Below the pieces are notes generated by a model. It was not told the origin of the DNA, ran no database searches, and was given only the letters and a program-made list of their open reading frames with translations. The translations under genes were made by a program, and so were the position numbers. From Pleurocapsa sp. FMAR1 (GTDB taxonomy: Bacteria > Cyanobacteriota > Cyanobacteriia > Cyanobacteriales > Xenococcaceae): 64,000 nucleotides of DNA. Location: contig NZ_OY762512.1 of the NCBI RefSeq assembly GCF_963665995.1, forward strand, positions 4,836,001-4,900,000, written 5' to 3'. How positions within the stretch are numbered: position 1 is the stretch's first letter; each line of letters starts with the position of its first letter. This document shows positions 34,863-45,333 of this stretch, piece by piece.

Positions 34863-35814
34863 TTACGCATATACGTTAGGACATTTTTTGAAAGCTGTAT
34901 CAACACATTCTCTAACAGTCTCAAATTCTTTAACTCTCTGCTTCATCCAAGTTTTGAGAACCGACCACCAACGCTCTATCTTGTTTAGATCGGCAGAATA
35001 AGAGGGCAAATACCAAATCTGGCACCCTGCTTCTTCTACTATTTCTTGAATACTTTGTCCTTTATGAAAAGTAGCATTATCAATAATAATGATATTTCCA
35101 GGTTGAAGTTGAGGAATCAAACTTTCTTTAAGCCATGTCTCAAATAAATCTCGATTACATGACCCTTCAAAAGTTAACGGAGCAAACACTTTTCCTTCTT
35201 TGAATGCAGCAATCCAACTTACTCTCTCATTTCTTTTACCAGATTTGAGTGCCTAACATCTTTCTCCTTTGGGGCTATAACCATAGGGATAATCGTCTCG
35301 GTTATCGAATCCTGCTTCATCCACATAAACTAGGTTATTTGCCTGTTGATGTTTTAGTTGCTCTTGAAATTCTTTTCTTTTCTCTTCATCTGTTTCTTGA
35401 TACCCGTAAGTTTGTCTTGGTCAGCGTACATGCGGGCAAGCCCTTTGTCTTGCGCCTGTCGGCGACGCGGGGTCTGACCGCTTTTTTTCTGGTTATGCCT
35501 AACTTTTTAATTCCATCACTAATATTTTGCTGGGTAAGATTCTCTCCCCACAAATCTGCCATTTGCTGTTGTGTCTTATCTTTATGTTGTTTAACAAACT
35601 GTTTGAATCTCTCTAAATCCTGAATTTTTCGCTCTTCTCTGGTGGGACGCTCGGCGACCGCTTTAAAGTCTCCTGTTTCTTGTTCTCTTTTCAGCCATAG
35701 GTCTAAGGTGTTACGGCTTATTTTCATCAATCGACAAATAGTTCTCTTCTTTTCACCTCTAGAACAGGCATCTACGGCTTTTTTTCTTAAATCGTAGCTA
35801 TAGGGAGCAGGCAT
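34863..35814 (-). mobile_element. Broken IS630-family transposase
   Basis: The N-terminal part (from 35814) has the IS630 helix-turn-helix: PYSYDLRKKAVDACSRGEKK, RTICRLMKISRNTLDLWLKR. The C-terminal part (to 34863) has the DDE_3 domain: IIIIDNATFHKG (second Asp) and WYLPSYSADLNKIERWWSVL (final Glu). Between them the frame is restored as YGYQETDEEKRKEFQEQL, NNLVYVDEAGFDNRDDYPYG (first Asp) and GYSPKGERC, then a TAG, then ALKSGKRNERVSW. The TAG fits a CAG-to-TAG change. The protein is further broken by a repeat inserted at 35419-35479. All three catalytic acids survive in pieces, so decay is recent. Terminal inverted repeats of the IS were not identified. Confidence 0.85.
35419..35479. repeat. 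Repeat module inserted in the IS630 transposase gene
   Basis: A 61-nt segment bounded by GGTCAG and CTGACC, lying between the transposase codons for GITRKK and TYGYQE and flanked by AAG-type sequence on both sides when read on the minus strand. It contains the module 35449-35482 shared with 25932-25965. It is absent from the expected transposase sequence, showing that this repeat family moves. Confidence 0.7.
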
Positions 35815-35989
35815 TATTTTTCGGTTTTGGCGAGCGCTTTGATTTTAGCTAATTTTGTCCTAACCTAGCCACGTATTGCTATATTATAGTCTCAACCTTT
35901 ACTTCGATTGCTATATCTCGTGGTTGTGCAATAAAATTCCCTCAATTAATTCAAAAATTTTGCACTTTTAGATTTTAATAAAAACTAAA

Positions 35990-36018
35990 ATAAGGGTTTA
36001 GCATTGCCAAACCCTTAT
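35990..36018 (-). terminator. Terminator downstream of ndhD
   Basis: A perfect 10-bp stem, ATAAGGGTTT/AAACCCTTAT, with a 9-nt loop lies 23 nt after the ndhD stop. On the minus strand it is followed by T-rich sequence (TTTTAGTTTTT), as in a rho-independent terminator. Confidence 0.75.
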
Positions 36019-36041
36019 CTAAAGATTGATTTGTATTTAAT

Positions 36042-37643
36042 CTATTTACTACTTAGTGCTTCAATTTCGGGTGCAGTTAACGACACCATCGAATAGAAGC
36101 TAGCTGGTGCTTTAGCCTTGGCTTCCTGAGTCAAGCTTGGTACAGAAGCACGCAATCTGGCAGTTAGTTGAGTGATGCTAGAATCATAAATCTGGGTAAC
36201 TAACTTAGGATACAAACCAATACCAATAATGGGTATTAAAAGACAAGCAATAATAAATACTTCTCTAGGTTCAGCATCTACCAAGTTAGCGTGATTGACT
36301 AATTCTTTGTTTTCTGGACCATAAAGCATTTCTCGCAGCATAGAAAGCAAGTAGATGGGAGTTAAAATTACCCCTACCGCAGCTAAGAAAATAATACATA
36401 CTTTAAAGGTAGAGTTATAAGCATCACTGGTAGCAAAACCAACAAACACCATCAGCTCAGCTACAAAACCGCTCATTCCTGGTAATGCCAAAGAGGCAAA
36501 AGAACAGGTCGTCCACATGGCAAAGATTTTTTTCATCTTTTGACCCACACCGCCCATTTCATCCAGCATCAAGGTATGGCTGCGGTCATAGGTAGCCCCA
36601 ACCATAAAGAAAAGACTTGCCCCAATTAGACCATGAGAAATCATCTGTAGCATTGCCCCACTTGTTCCCAAGTCTGTAAAGGAGGCTATGCCAATTAATA
36701 CAAAACCCATGTGAGAAATAGACGAGTAGGCAATTTTGCGCTTAAGGTTACGTTGGGCAAAAGAGGTTAAGGCTGCATAGACAATGTTGACTACCCCTAA
36801 AATGACCAAGACAGGGGCAAAGAAAGCGTGGGCATCGGGCAGCATTCCCGCATTCATCCGTAATAGAGCATATCCCCCCATTTTCAGAAGAATACCAGCC
36901 AGCAACATATGGGCAGGGGCAGTTGCTTCACCGTGGGCATCGGGAAGCCAAGTATGAAGAGGAAAGATTGGCAATTTTACACCATAGGCAATCAGGAAGC
37001 CAGCGTATAAAAATAATTGCAGATTAAAGGCATAATCTTTAGCTGCGATCGCACTCATGTTAAAAGTAACTGTATCGCCATAGAATGCCATAGTCAAAGC
37101 TCCAACCAAGATAAACAGCGATCCTCCTGCGGTATAGAGAATAAACTTGGTCGCTGCATAGAGGCGTTTTTTTCCACCCCAAATAGACAAAATGAGATAG
37201 ACGGGAACTAATTCTAGTTCCCAGACTAAGAAAAACAGCAGCATATCCTGTACGGCAAAAACAGCAATTTGTCCGCCATACATTGCCAGCATTAGAAAAT
37301 AAAACAGCTTGGGCTTATAGGTGACTGGCCAAGCTGCCATCATTGCCAGGGTAGTAATAAAACCCGTTAGCAAAATCAAGGGCATGGATAAACCATCTGC
37401 ACCAACTGACCAATTAAGATCTAGCTGGGGTATCCAAGCATAGCTTTCGACTAGCTGTAGATTAGGATTACTAAAGTCATAGTCTTGATAAAAAGCGTAA
37501 ACTATAATGGCAAAATCAATTAAGCCGATGATTAGAGCGTACCAACGAACAGTCTTACCTTCCTTGTCAGGAATTATCGGCAAAAATAGAGAGGCAGCGA
37601 TGGGAAATAGGATGCACGTAGTTAACCAAGGAAAGTGTGTCAT
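36042..37643 (-). CDS. ndhD: NAD(P)H-quinone oxidoreductase subunit 4 (NdhD)
   Basis: 533 residues with about 14 membrane helices. It is a proton-pumping subunit of the NDH-1 complex of thylakoid membranes, used in respiration and cyclic electron flow. Motifs include [38 protein letters not shown] (with the conserved Glu in helix 5), [20 protein letters not shown] (given in part) and [20 protein letters not shown], all hallmarks of the ND4 family. Cyanobacteria carry several ndhD paralogues, and which one this is cannot be fixed from sequence alone. No ndhF or carbon-uptake gene adjoins. A hairpin terminator follows. Confidence 0.95.
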   Translation of the reverse strand: MTHFPWLTTCILFPIAASLFLPIIPDKEGKTVRWYALIIGLIDFAIIVYAFYQDYDFSNPNLQLVESYAWIPQLDLNWSVGADGLSMPLILLTGFITTLAMMAAWPVTYKPKLFYFLMLAMYGGQIAVFAVQDMLLFFLVWELELVPVYLILSIWGGKKRLYAATKFILYTAGGSLFILVGALTMAFYGDTVTFNMSAIAAKDYAFNLQLFLYAGFLIAYGVKLPIFPLHTWLPDAHGEATAPAHMLLAGILLKMGGYALLRMNAGMLPDAHAFFAPVLVILGVVNIVYAALTSFAQRNLKRKIAYSSISHMGFVLIGIASFTDLGTSGAMLQMISHGLIGASLFFMVGATYDRSHTLMLDEMGGVGQKMKKIFAMWTTCSFASLALPGMSGFVAELMVFVGFATSDAYNSTFKVCIIFLAAVGVILTPIYLLSMLREMLYGPENKELVNHANLVDAEPREVFIIACLLIPIIGIGLYPKLVTQIYDSSITQLTARLRASVPSLTQEAKAKAPASFYSMVSLTAPEIEALSSK

Positions 37644-37868
37644 ATATTGAAATTTTACTGATAATTTCCTTTCTCTCTTATATGTTCTAGGGTATTTAGG
37701 TAACTCTGGGCATTCTTAACAAATTGTTTATGCCCTGCTGATTTATGAGAAAGAATCAGGTTAATTGTCTAAGAGCTTAATAGAAGTAAATACCTCATAG
37801 ATAAAAGCTAACAGCTTATTTTAGCTAAGTGAGTTTTATGAGAAAAAGCGATTAATTATCTAAAATAC

Positions 37869-38762
37869 TTAACTTATTGCCAGATAGTCTCCACGAATTA
37901 GACGAATTTGTGCAAGAGTAAAAACAATGGGAATTACTCGACCATAGTTAGTGGCGATCGCTTTCCAGCCTAAATCGGCGACAAAATAGCCCCAAATCAC
38001 AGGCCCTAATAAACCAAAAACGCCTCTGGTTGCTCCATAGCGCGCTGCATTTACCGCCATACCTTTTTTTGCTGCCTGAAGTGCTAGTTGATTGCCTAAA
38101 CCTGCAACTGCGGTTGTTCCCCCTTTAATGATGGCTGACTTAGCTGCCTGATAAGTAGCAAGGTGAATCGCAAACTGTTGAGCAATATGTTTAAGTAACC
38201 AAGATTTTAAAATCGTGCTGACTGCGACGATGCTACCGCCTTGGGCAAGTATTTTGATTGGGCTATGCTGTAATTGAACTGGCAAAGGTTCAGGCGGATT
38301 TGCTGCTGCTAAGGAATTACCAATTTGTGCTTTGAGTGAGTTTTGTTCCTGAGTCGGTAGCTTGTCCCAGGCTTTACTAACTAAATGCAGGAAGATTTCC
38401 GCTTCAATATCTACCGCATTCATCCTTACAGAATAGGGAATCTTCAGATAGTGACAGACTTTGATCAATATTTCTCGATAGGATATTTCTTGAGTGCGCC
38501 CTCGCAATACGGTCATGCCATCTGCTGCCAGGTAACGAAACCTTTGATCCAACGAATCTATCCACACATTCCAATCTTGACTTTGAATCTGCAAAGGTTC
38601 GGGGGTTTGCCAATAATCGAGGGGGTTAAAGCGGCGATGAAATAATATTTGCGTGATCTGCTGTAGTTCTTCTTCTGTCGCTAATCCTAATCCTGCCTTT
38701 AGTTCGTCCAATGTCGTCTCCTCCACAACATCGTTATTTAGTAAAGCTGTTCTTTTGTACAT
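37869..38762 (-). CDS. YaaW-like (UPF0174) protein
   Basis: 297 residues. The N-terminal half is soluble: LDELKAGLGLATEEELQQIT, then LFHRRFNPLDYW and RYLAADGMTVLRGRTQEISY. The C-terminal half has hydrophobic and Ala/Gly-rich segments such as GGTTAVAGLGNQLALQAAKK and GVFGLLGPVIWGYFVADLGW. This layout recalls the E. coli YaaW family, whose function is poorly known. No catalytic motif is evident. The gene is single, between ndhD and the restriction-modification remnant, with short AT-rich spacers on both sides. Confidence 0.55.
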   Translation of the reverse strand: MYKRTALLNNDVVEETTLDELKAGLGLATEEELQQITQILFHRRFNPLDYWQTPEPLQIQSQDWNVWIDSLDQRFRYLAADGMTVLRGRTQEISYREILIKVCHYLKIPYSVRMNAVDIEAEIFLHLVSKAWDKLPTQEQNSLKAQIGNSLAAANPPEPLPVQLQHSPIKILAQGGSIVAVSTILKSWLLKHIAQQFAIHLATYQAAKSAIIKGGTTAVAGLGNQLALQAAKKGMAVNAARYGATRGVFGLLGPVIWGYFVADLGWKAIATNYGRVIPIVFTLAQIRLIRGDYLAIS

Positions 38763-38975
38763 CTATACATTGGATTATAACGAAAAGGTAATATTTCCTA
38801 CTGTATCAATTATCAACTATTGAAAAATATTCTTCTGCTTGTTGTCTGTTTATTTAATTACGCCGTGTGCAACTATTTTTAAATTGTTGATTTTATTAGG
38901 TTTCAGAAATATAGATTCGCTCTAAATCGGCTGGAAGCACTATTATTTCGTAGAAAGTCGCACACAGCGTTTTAA

Positions 38976-39428
38976 TTACTCAATATAAAAAGATTTCCAA
39001 TTATCACATTGAATTTGGTCATATCCTCTCTCTTTGACAAACTCATTAAATTCCTTGTTACCAACTGAAGGGAATTCTAGCTGAATTTGTTCTCTAATAT
39101 TTTCTAATAGATTGTTTCCTAGCAAAAGATGATATTTTCCTGTTAAGGCTCTATTGTACCAATCTGATAATTCTTCAATGGTAATAATACTTTGAATGCG
39201 CGATCGCCATCCTATCTGAGTCAGTAATGAATTGATGATTTTTGCTTCAGCATTTTTACATACAATTACAATTTTATTGGCTGTAATTGTTTCAGTGATT
39301 CCTTCTGCTATTTCTTCAGATAAATTCAAGTGCTTGACCTGCACCACAGCACCAAAGTTAGCAAAAATATCCAATCCGCGATCGGCAGCATTAGTAACTC
39401 CTACTCGATGATTTATATTGATTTTGAA
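38976..39428 (-). pseudogene. 5'-truncated type II restriction endonuclease (HaeII-like)
   Basis: The open frame carries the C-terminal part of a restriction enzyme: NHRVGVTNAADRGLDIFANF, GAVVQVKHLNLSEEIAEGI, KIVIVCKNAEAKIINSLLTQ, IGWRSRIQSIITIEELSDWY and KYHLLLGNNLLENIREQIQL. The D...VQVKH arrangement is a PD-(D/E)XK-type active site. The similarity is to HaeII-type enzymes as I remember them. Upstream of about 39425 the frame runs into a hairpin repeat and meets TAA at 39449-39447, so the N-terminal region is missing. An internal ATG at 39374 could start a 132-residue piece, unlikely to be active. It lies just downstream of a cytosine methyltransferase. Confidence 0.65.
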
Positions 39429-40458
39429 GTCGAGAGAGGCTTTCGGTTAGAAAGCATCTCTCCCCTCGACAATAGCTCTTTGTTGGAAACCAACAAGACC
39501 GCTTTGTCTCGCAATCGACTTGTTGAATACATTCGGGTGCAGCAGGAGATTTTAATTCGATACTCGTAATCATTTTTTGAGCAACAGTTTTTATTACAGG
39601 GACAGTTACACTATTACCTGTTTGTTTGCGAATTTGAGTGTAAGGCACAACAATTTTAAAGTTATCAGGAAAACCTTGGAGTCGAAGTAATTCTTTTGGG
39701 GTTAGTCTTCTGATTCCATTCACTAAAAGATAATTATAAGATGCTCCTGCTCTCAAAGCACAAGAGTATTCAAGAGCGGAAATATTACCACTTTTATTTT
39801 CATGCCAAATAGAAGGAATTGGATAGTTTGGTTTAACCTTTAGTATTCTTTTTTTTCTTATTTCTGGAGAAACGAAATATTTTGAATCAACGTCACAATC
39901 ATTTTCTAAAATTGTTGATAAATTAGGTTTAATATTAATTGGGTTAGGAAAAGAAAATTTTATGTTATCTCTAAAGCCAACAATAATAGTTCGTTCTCTT
40001 TTCTGAGGAATGCCAAAATCTAAAGAGTTTAAAATTGTATGATGAACATGATAATCTAAAGCTTCTAAACGTTCAATTATAGTTTTAAACGTTTGTCCTC
40101 GATCATGAGATCTTAAATTTTTTACATTTTCTAGTAAAAAAGCATAAGGACGTTTAGTTTTAAGAATTTCTTCGATATTAAAAAATAAAGTTCCCCTTGT
40201 ATCTAAAAAACCTTGTCGATCGCCACAAATGCTAAATGCTTGACAAGGAAATCCTGCTAATAAAATATCGTGTTCTGGAATTGTTTCAAGTTTTATTTGG
40301 GTGATATCACCTTGAGGACGTTCGCCAAAATTAGCTTCATAAGTATCTTGAGCATATTTATCCCATTCAGATGAAAAAACGCATTTTCCGCCAACACTCT
40401 CAAAACCTAGCCTAATTCCGCCTATACCAGCAAATAGATCGATAAATCGAAACTTCAT
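39391..40458 (-). CDS. DNA (cytosine-5-)-methyltransferase
   Basis: A 355-residue m5C methyltransferase. Motif I is DLFAGIGGIRLGFE (residues 7-20), and motif IV GFPCQAFS has catalytic Cys72. Motif VI is ENVKNL, motif VIII QKRERTIIVGF, and motif X RKQTGNSVTVPVI. The target recognition region lies between VIII and IX (about 190-260). The normal protein probably ends near residue 303. The last 50 residues, from SPAAPECIQQ onward, are Cys/Arg/Ser-rich and encoded by the repeats at 39394-39549, so the C-terminus is aberrant but all catalytic motifs are complete. Next to the truncated endonuclease, it may now act as an orphan methylase. The target sequence cannot be read directly. Confidence 0.92.
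   Translation of the reverse strand: MKFRFIDLFAGIGGIRLGFESVGGKCVFSSEWDKYAQDTYEANFGERPQGDITQIKLETIPEHDILLAGFPCQAFSICGDRQGFLDTRGTLFFNIEEILKTKRPYAFLLENVKNLRSHDRGQTFKTIIERLEALDYHVHHTILNSLDFGIPQKRERTIIVGFRDNIKFSFPNPINIKPNLSTILENDCDVDSKYFVSPEIRKKRILKVKPNYPIPSIWHENKSGNISALEYSCALRAGASYNYLLVNGIRRLTPKELLRLQGFPDNFKIVVPYTQIRKQTGNSVTVPVIKTVAQKMITSIELKSPAAPECIQQVDCETKRSCWFPTKSYCRGERCFLTESLSRLQNQYKSSSRSY
39429..39496. repeat. Two hairpin repeats at the methyltransferase/endonuclease junction
   Basis: First hairpin 39429-39470: outer arms GTCGAG/CTCGAC around GCTTTC-GGTTA-GAAAGC, nearly identical at its core to 11001-11042. Second hairpin 39480-39496: TTGTTGG-AAA-CCAACAA, a perfect stem with a 3-nt loop. 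They lie exactly where the endonuclease frame is cut off and where the methyltransferase frame acquires an unusual tail. Confidence 0.8.
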
Positions 40459-40559
40459 TAATTAATTTTTAAACTGTCTGTGTTTAAGTCTTACCTATTT
40501 AAAACATTCCCAATTATACCGAATTCGATTAGCTGCGTTATCATTTTTGATATTTTAGT

Positions 40560-43500
40560 TTATTTATTGCCTACAGTTAATTGAGTGCTAGATTGTTGTT
40601 CACGGCGAGATCCTAAAAACTTGCCCAGCCAACGTAGAAAGCTATCGACATAGGTAAATAGTACAGGTACAACTACTAAAGTCAAAAGGGTAGAAGTCGT
40701 AAAACCGCCAATAACGGCGATCGCCATTGGGCTGCGAACTTCACCATCTGCACCAAGTTCTAGGGCAATTGGCATCATTCCCGCTACCGTAGAAATAGAG
40801 GTCATCAAAATTGGACGTAAGCGCGATACCCCAGCAGCAACAACCGCTTTACGCAAAGGCTTCCCTTCTTTGAGTCCTGCTAAGGCAAAGTCTACCAGTA
40901 GAATCGCGTTTTTGGTGACTAACCCCATTAATAAGACAATGCCGATTAGGGCATATAGTCCTAGTTCTTTTTGGGCGCTCAACAGTCCTAGAAGCGCGCC
41001 ACCAACGGATAAAGGTAATGCTACCAAAATTGCGAAAGGATAAAGGAAATTATTATACAGCAGTACCAAAATGGCATAGATACATAAAATAGCTAAACCT
41101 AATGCTTCGCCAAAACGACCAAAGATATCCCGCATAATTTCTGCGTCTCCCGATGGTTCTTCTTTTACTTCGGGAGGTAAAGACTTCATTGCGGGTAAAG
41201 CACGAATTTGAGCGATCGCATCGCCCAAAGCTAATCCCTGTAAGTTTCCTTCAACCGTTACCTGACGATTGCGATTAAATCTTTCGATAGTAGCTGGACT
41301 ACTTCCTAAGCTAATTGTGGCTACTGATTTGAGTGGCACTAATGTCCCATCACGGCTGGGTATACGCAGATTATTGAGAGTTTCTATATCTTGGCGTTTG
41401 TCAGGGTTTATCTGCACTCTGATCGGTATCTGGCGATCGCTTAGATTAAACTTTGCTAGGTTAAAGTCACTATTGCCAATTGAGGCTAAAGAAGCAGTAC
41501 TGGCGATCGCCTGGACGGAAACTCCCAAGTCTGCTGCCCTACGAGGATCGGGTTGGATAATAACTTCAGGTTCAACTAAGCTAATACTAGAGGTCACTTC
41601 TACTAGTCCTGGTATTTCACGGGCTTGCTTTTCCAACTCATCGGCAGTTTTGACTAAGATCTCTGGATTGTTGCTGCGTAGAATCAGGGAAACATCTTTA
41701 TTACTGCCACCCGCCCCTTGACTCTGAAAACTAATTCTTGCCCCAGGAATTTTTGCAAAGGCTTTTCTCATTTGGTCTTGAAACTCTTGTTGAGAAAGCG
41801 ATCGTTCGGTTTTTGGCAGCAGCTTAACTGAGATCGTGGCTTTATTAATCTGATCATCTTCCCCCACCTCTGACAAGACACTTCTGATTACCGATTGTTT
41901 ATCTAATAATTGCTCTAGCTGTTTAACAACGGCTGCGGTGCTTTCTAGTCTTGAACCAGGAGGTAACTCTACCTGAATAGTACTAAGTCCAGTGTCTCCA
42001 GCGTCAAATAAGCCTTTGGGTATATAAGGAATTAGCTGCAAACTAGCAAAGAAAAATGCTCCTGCCAAAATTAAAGTAGTAATCCGATTTCTTAAAGCCA
42101 AATTAAGTACAAAACGGTAGGGCTGAAATTTTGCTCCCGCATTTGTGTCTAAATCTTGAGAAGAAGCAAATAAATTCGGTGCAGCTTGGGGAATTATTTC
42201 TCTATTCTCTCTGCCGTAGGGAGTAATGTCATAACTCACCGCATTAAAAGCCCGAAAGCGAGGATATTTAAACGCTTGCTTCCTGGGTTTAAGTAGATAA
42301 GCACTCAACATCGGCGTGACAGTACAGGCTACTAAGGTAGAAAACATGGTAGACACCGCCACCGTCACTCCAAAGGGTTGAAAATATTGACCAGGAATGC
42401 CACCTATAAACGCCACAGGAATAAACACCGCCACAATTGTTGCAGTGGTAGCGACTACAGCCAAACCGATCTCCCTAGCTGCATCTAAAGCTGCCTGAAA
42501 TGGTTGCTTGTTCATTTGCAGGTGGCGATCTATATTCTCGATCATACAGATTGCATCATCCACCAGATTACCAACAGCCAAAGCCAAAGCTAATAAACTC
42601 ATGCTGTTGAGGGTATAGCCGAGAGTTTTCATTACCCAGAAGGTAGGAATGATAGATAGAGGTAAAGCTGTAGCGGTAATTAGAGTAACTCGCCAGTCCC
42701 GCAGGAATATACCTACGGTCATAACCGTTAGCAAACAGCCTAAGATTAGGGCGTTAATTGTTCCTTGATAAGATGCCCGAATTTCATCAGCACGGGTAAA
42801 GATTAGCTGAAGCTTGATGTCTTTGGGAAGAGTATTTTTTAACTCCGCAACTTCTTTGGTCACTGCTTTTTCTACCGAAACTACAGTAGTACCTGAACTT
42901 CTTTTAACCGCAAAGCCGACTACTGGCTGTCCATTAAGAAATGCTTTTTGTCTCGATTCTTCAAAGTCATCGGCAACTTCCCCAAAGTTAGACAGAGGAA
43001 CAGTATCTCCATTACTTAGTTCAATCGGATAAGCTCGCAGATCATTAACGGTTTTGGCACTACCTAAAGTACGCACACTTTGCTCTCTGTCCCCAACTTC
43101 CGATCGCCCTCCCGATAGATTAAGATTAAACTGGGCAATCTGCTCATCAATATCTGTGGCGGTAATACCATAAGCCTGTAATCGTTGAGGGTCAAGATTT
43201 ATCCTAATTTCTCGATCTACTCCCCCCAAGCGGTCTACTTGTCCTACTCCCTCAACGTTGAGTATTTCGGGAATAATGGTCAGGTCTACTAGGTTACTAA
43301 CCTCTTCCACCGAACGTTGAGCAGAAGAAACAGCATAAGTAACTACCGTACCCCCCGTAAACTGTAGCTTGTTTACCCTTGGTTCATCTATATCCTGGGG
43401 TAAATCAGGACGTACTTGAGAAACAGCATTACGGACTTCATTAACGGCGCGATCGCTATCTATCCCCAAATCAAATTTAATTACGGTATTAGAGCTACCA

Positions 43501-43763
43501 TCGGTAATAGTTGAGCTTAGTTCATCAATCCCATCTAAATTAGCGACCGCATCCTCAATTTTTTTGGTCACCTGAGTCTCTAATTCCGTTGGGCTAACGC
43601 CCCTTTATGTAACATTAATAGTTACAATCGGCACATCAATATTAGGCGAATCATCAATTCCCAATGCCATAAACGAACTAATGCCCACCACACCCAAAAT
43701 TAAAAATGTAACCACAGTAGGAACAAGGTTTTTAATCGACCAGGATGAAAAGTGGAAAGACAT
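40560..43763 (-). pseudogene. RND efflux permease (AcrB/HAE1-like) interrupted by one in-frame stop
   Basis: From the ATG at 43763 the frame reads MSFHFSSWSIKNLVPTVVTF, first membrane helix and FMALGIDDSPNIDVPIVTIN. It then has TAA as codon 53 (43607-43605) and continues in the same frame as RGVSPTELETQVTKKIEDAV. The usual residue there is Gln, so CAA to TAA is the likely change. Everything after is intact for about 1010 residues: LVDDAICMIENIDRH (helix 4 acidic pair), the two porter domains and final helices ending in PVLFTYVDSFLRWLGKFL. A GTG at 43571 could restart translation without the first helix, but RND pumps need it. No periplasmic adaptor gene adjoins. Confidence 0.85.
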
Positions 43764-44044
43764 ACTTTAAAGGGATGAAGGAAAAAGGATTCCTACACCA
43801 TTGTATTTCAGGACGTAGAATGTTTTCCAAACCATATAAACGAGCTGGGCGATCGCTATACATAGCGATCGCCTGAATTCTACAATACCCTAGCAGTTTT
43901 TAATAGTTTAAAAGCTGCTACCGACTAATAAGTTATTCTTATAAGTATAGAATCAAGAAATAATTTATTTAATAATCAACTAGATAGAGTAAAATCGCTA
44001 TTCTATAGGAAATTACTACAAAAAATGAGATTAGTTTAGAAAAA

Positions 44045-44118
44045 TGAGCGAGAAGGGATTTGAACCCCTGACCTTTTGGTTCGTAGCCAAATGCTCTAAT
44101 CCACTGAGCTACTCGCCC
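44045..44118 (-). tRNA. tRNA-Arg (ACG)
   Basis: A 74-nt tRNA on the minus strand. Acceptor GGGCGAG/CTCGCTC (one G-T pair), D stem GCTC/GAGC, anticodon stem TTTGG/CCAAA with loop CTACGAA and anticodon ACG, T stem AGGGG/CCCTT-type with TTCAAAT loop, discriminator A, no encoded CCA. The ACG anticodon, normally edited to ICG, reads arginine CGN codons. Confidence 0.95.
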
Positions 44119-44188
44119 TTAGTTAAGCAATCAGTAACTTACTGAACAAACCCAACAGCTTTTAATAGTAGCAGAACTTTAGATACCA

Positions 44189-44692
44189 ATGCAAGAAAAT
44201 AATAATTTTGAGTCTTTATCCCATTTAAATCATCGCGGAGAGGCTCAAATGGTAGATGTTTCAGCCAAAAAAGTGACTCGTCGTCAGGCTGTAGCCAAAG
44301 GCAAAATTAAAATGTCTTTGGCTACATTGAAAACTATTGAAGCAGGAAATGCTCCCAAAGGTGATGTATTGGGTACAGCTAAAATCGCTGGGATTATGGC
44401 AGCCAAGCAAACTGCCAATTTGATACCTCTTTGTCATCCTTTACCTATTCATAAAATTGAGGTAGACATTACCCCTGATTACAATTTGCCTGGATACGAA
44501 ATCACGGCTAAGGTAGCTGTCAAAGGTTCAACAGGAGTAGAAATGGAGGCATTGACTGCTGTGTCGGTTACTGCCCTGACATTGTATGATATGGCAAAAG
44601 CACTGGAGAAATCAATGGAGATCTCCGAAATTTGTTTGCTAAGTAAAACAGGGGGGAAGTCAGGAGACTATTTTGCTGAAGAAAGCAGCTAA
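44189..44692 (+). CDS. moaC: Cyclic pyranopterin monophosphate synthase MoaC
   Basis: 167 residues, the usual length for MoaC, which together with MoaA converts GTP to cyclic pyranopterin monophosphate in molybdenum cofactor synthesis. Motifs: [40 protein letters not shown] (with the conserved Lys and LCHP), [20 protein letters not shown] and a C-terminal [10 protein letters not shown]. The N-terminal [11 protein letters not shown] is typical. No moaA or other mo genes are in this window. It begins 70 nt from tRNA-Arg on the opposite strand. Confidence 0.95.
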   Translation: MQENNNFESLSHLNHRGEAQMVDVSAKKVTRRQAVAKGKIKMSLATLKTIEAGNAPKGDVLGTAKIAGIMAAKQTANLIPLCHPLPIHKIEVDITPDYNLPGYEITAKVAVKGSTGVEMEALTAVSVTALTLYDMAKALEKSMEISEICLLSKTGGKSGDYFAEESS

Positions 44693-44747
44693 ACCGATAC
44701 AATAAAGCTAAGATCAGATAACTATATTCAATTTAAAAAAGTAATTT

Positions 44748-44999
44748 ATGCCTCCTCGTTGGCCTCGCGAACCTGACCGCAAAACAGATCCAGAATATCG
44801 CCGTTTAGATGATCTCATAAACTTTGCGATTCATGTAGGAGTTTATACTGCTACTAACTCTGGCTTATGGTTTGTGCATAATCTCAAATCAGCAGAGTGG
44901 CCCTGGTTACTGTGGGTAAACGGTATTTGGTTTGGCATATTAGCATTACACTTTGTATATATAAAAGCGATCGCAGACTACACTACAATTAAAACCTAA
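44748..44999 (+). CDS. Small 2TM-domain protein
   Basis: 83 residues. A polar start (PPRWPREPDRKTDPEYRRLD) is followed by two membrane helices, INFAIHVGVYTATNSGLWFV and WLLWVNGIWFGILALHFVY. This is the layout of the 2TM family, in which each short helix is followed by a conserved His or Trp. Function is unknown. Its stop codon overlaps the start of the next gene by one base at 44999, so the two are almost certainly translated from one message. Confidence 0.8.
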   Translation: MPPRWPREPDRKTDPEYRRLDDLINFAIHVGVYTATNSGLWFVHNLKSAEWPWLLWVNGIWFGILALHFVYIKAIADYTTIKT

Positions 45000-45298
45000 T
45001 GGCTAGTACACAACAAATAGAAAACTTAGCAGCCCAAATTGGCGAGAACGTTTATATTGATGTAGCTAAATGGCATCTGTATTTAAACGATGCTCATCTA
45101 CATACTGTTGTTGCCGAAAAAGTATATTCTCTTTTGGAAGAGGACTCTTTGGATGAAGATTCAGTTACCGCCATTTTGCAAGGTATTCCCGTTCAATTAG
45201 GCGGAGGAAAAACTGAATTATCCTTAAATGACTTATTGCCGAAGCAGTGCCAGGCTAATCTTTTAGATTTGCTAGAAGAGTATCAAAAAGATATGTAA
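44999..45298 (+). CDS. DUF3181-like conserved cyanobacterial protein
   Basis: 99 residues, soluble and acidic. The segments IENLAAQIGENVYIDVAKWH, LYLNDAHLHTVVAEKVYSLL and VQLGGGKTELSLNDLLP match my memory of the DUF3181 family, found in cyanobacteria and of unknown function. It follows the 2TM gene with a one-base overlap, an arrangement that suggests translational coupling and possibly a complex of membrane and soluble partners. Confidence 0.7.
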   Translation: MASTQQIENLAAQIGENVYIDVAKWHLYLNDAHLHTVVAEKVYSLLEEDSLDEDSVTAILQGIPVQLGGGKTELSLNDLLPKQCQANLLDLLEEYQKDM

Positions 45299-45333
45299 AA
45301 TATTTTCTACATACTGGATTGGATTTTTCCAGC

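Noticed and set aside
34739-34924. 61-residue minus-strand frame
   Set aside because: It runs through repeat DNA and the end of the transposase in another frame.
35249-35623. 124-residue plus-strand frame
   Set aside because: It is antisense to the IS630 transposase, whose HTH and DDE motifs are clear on the other strand.
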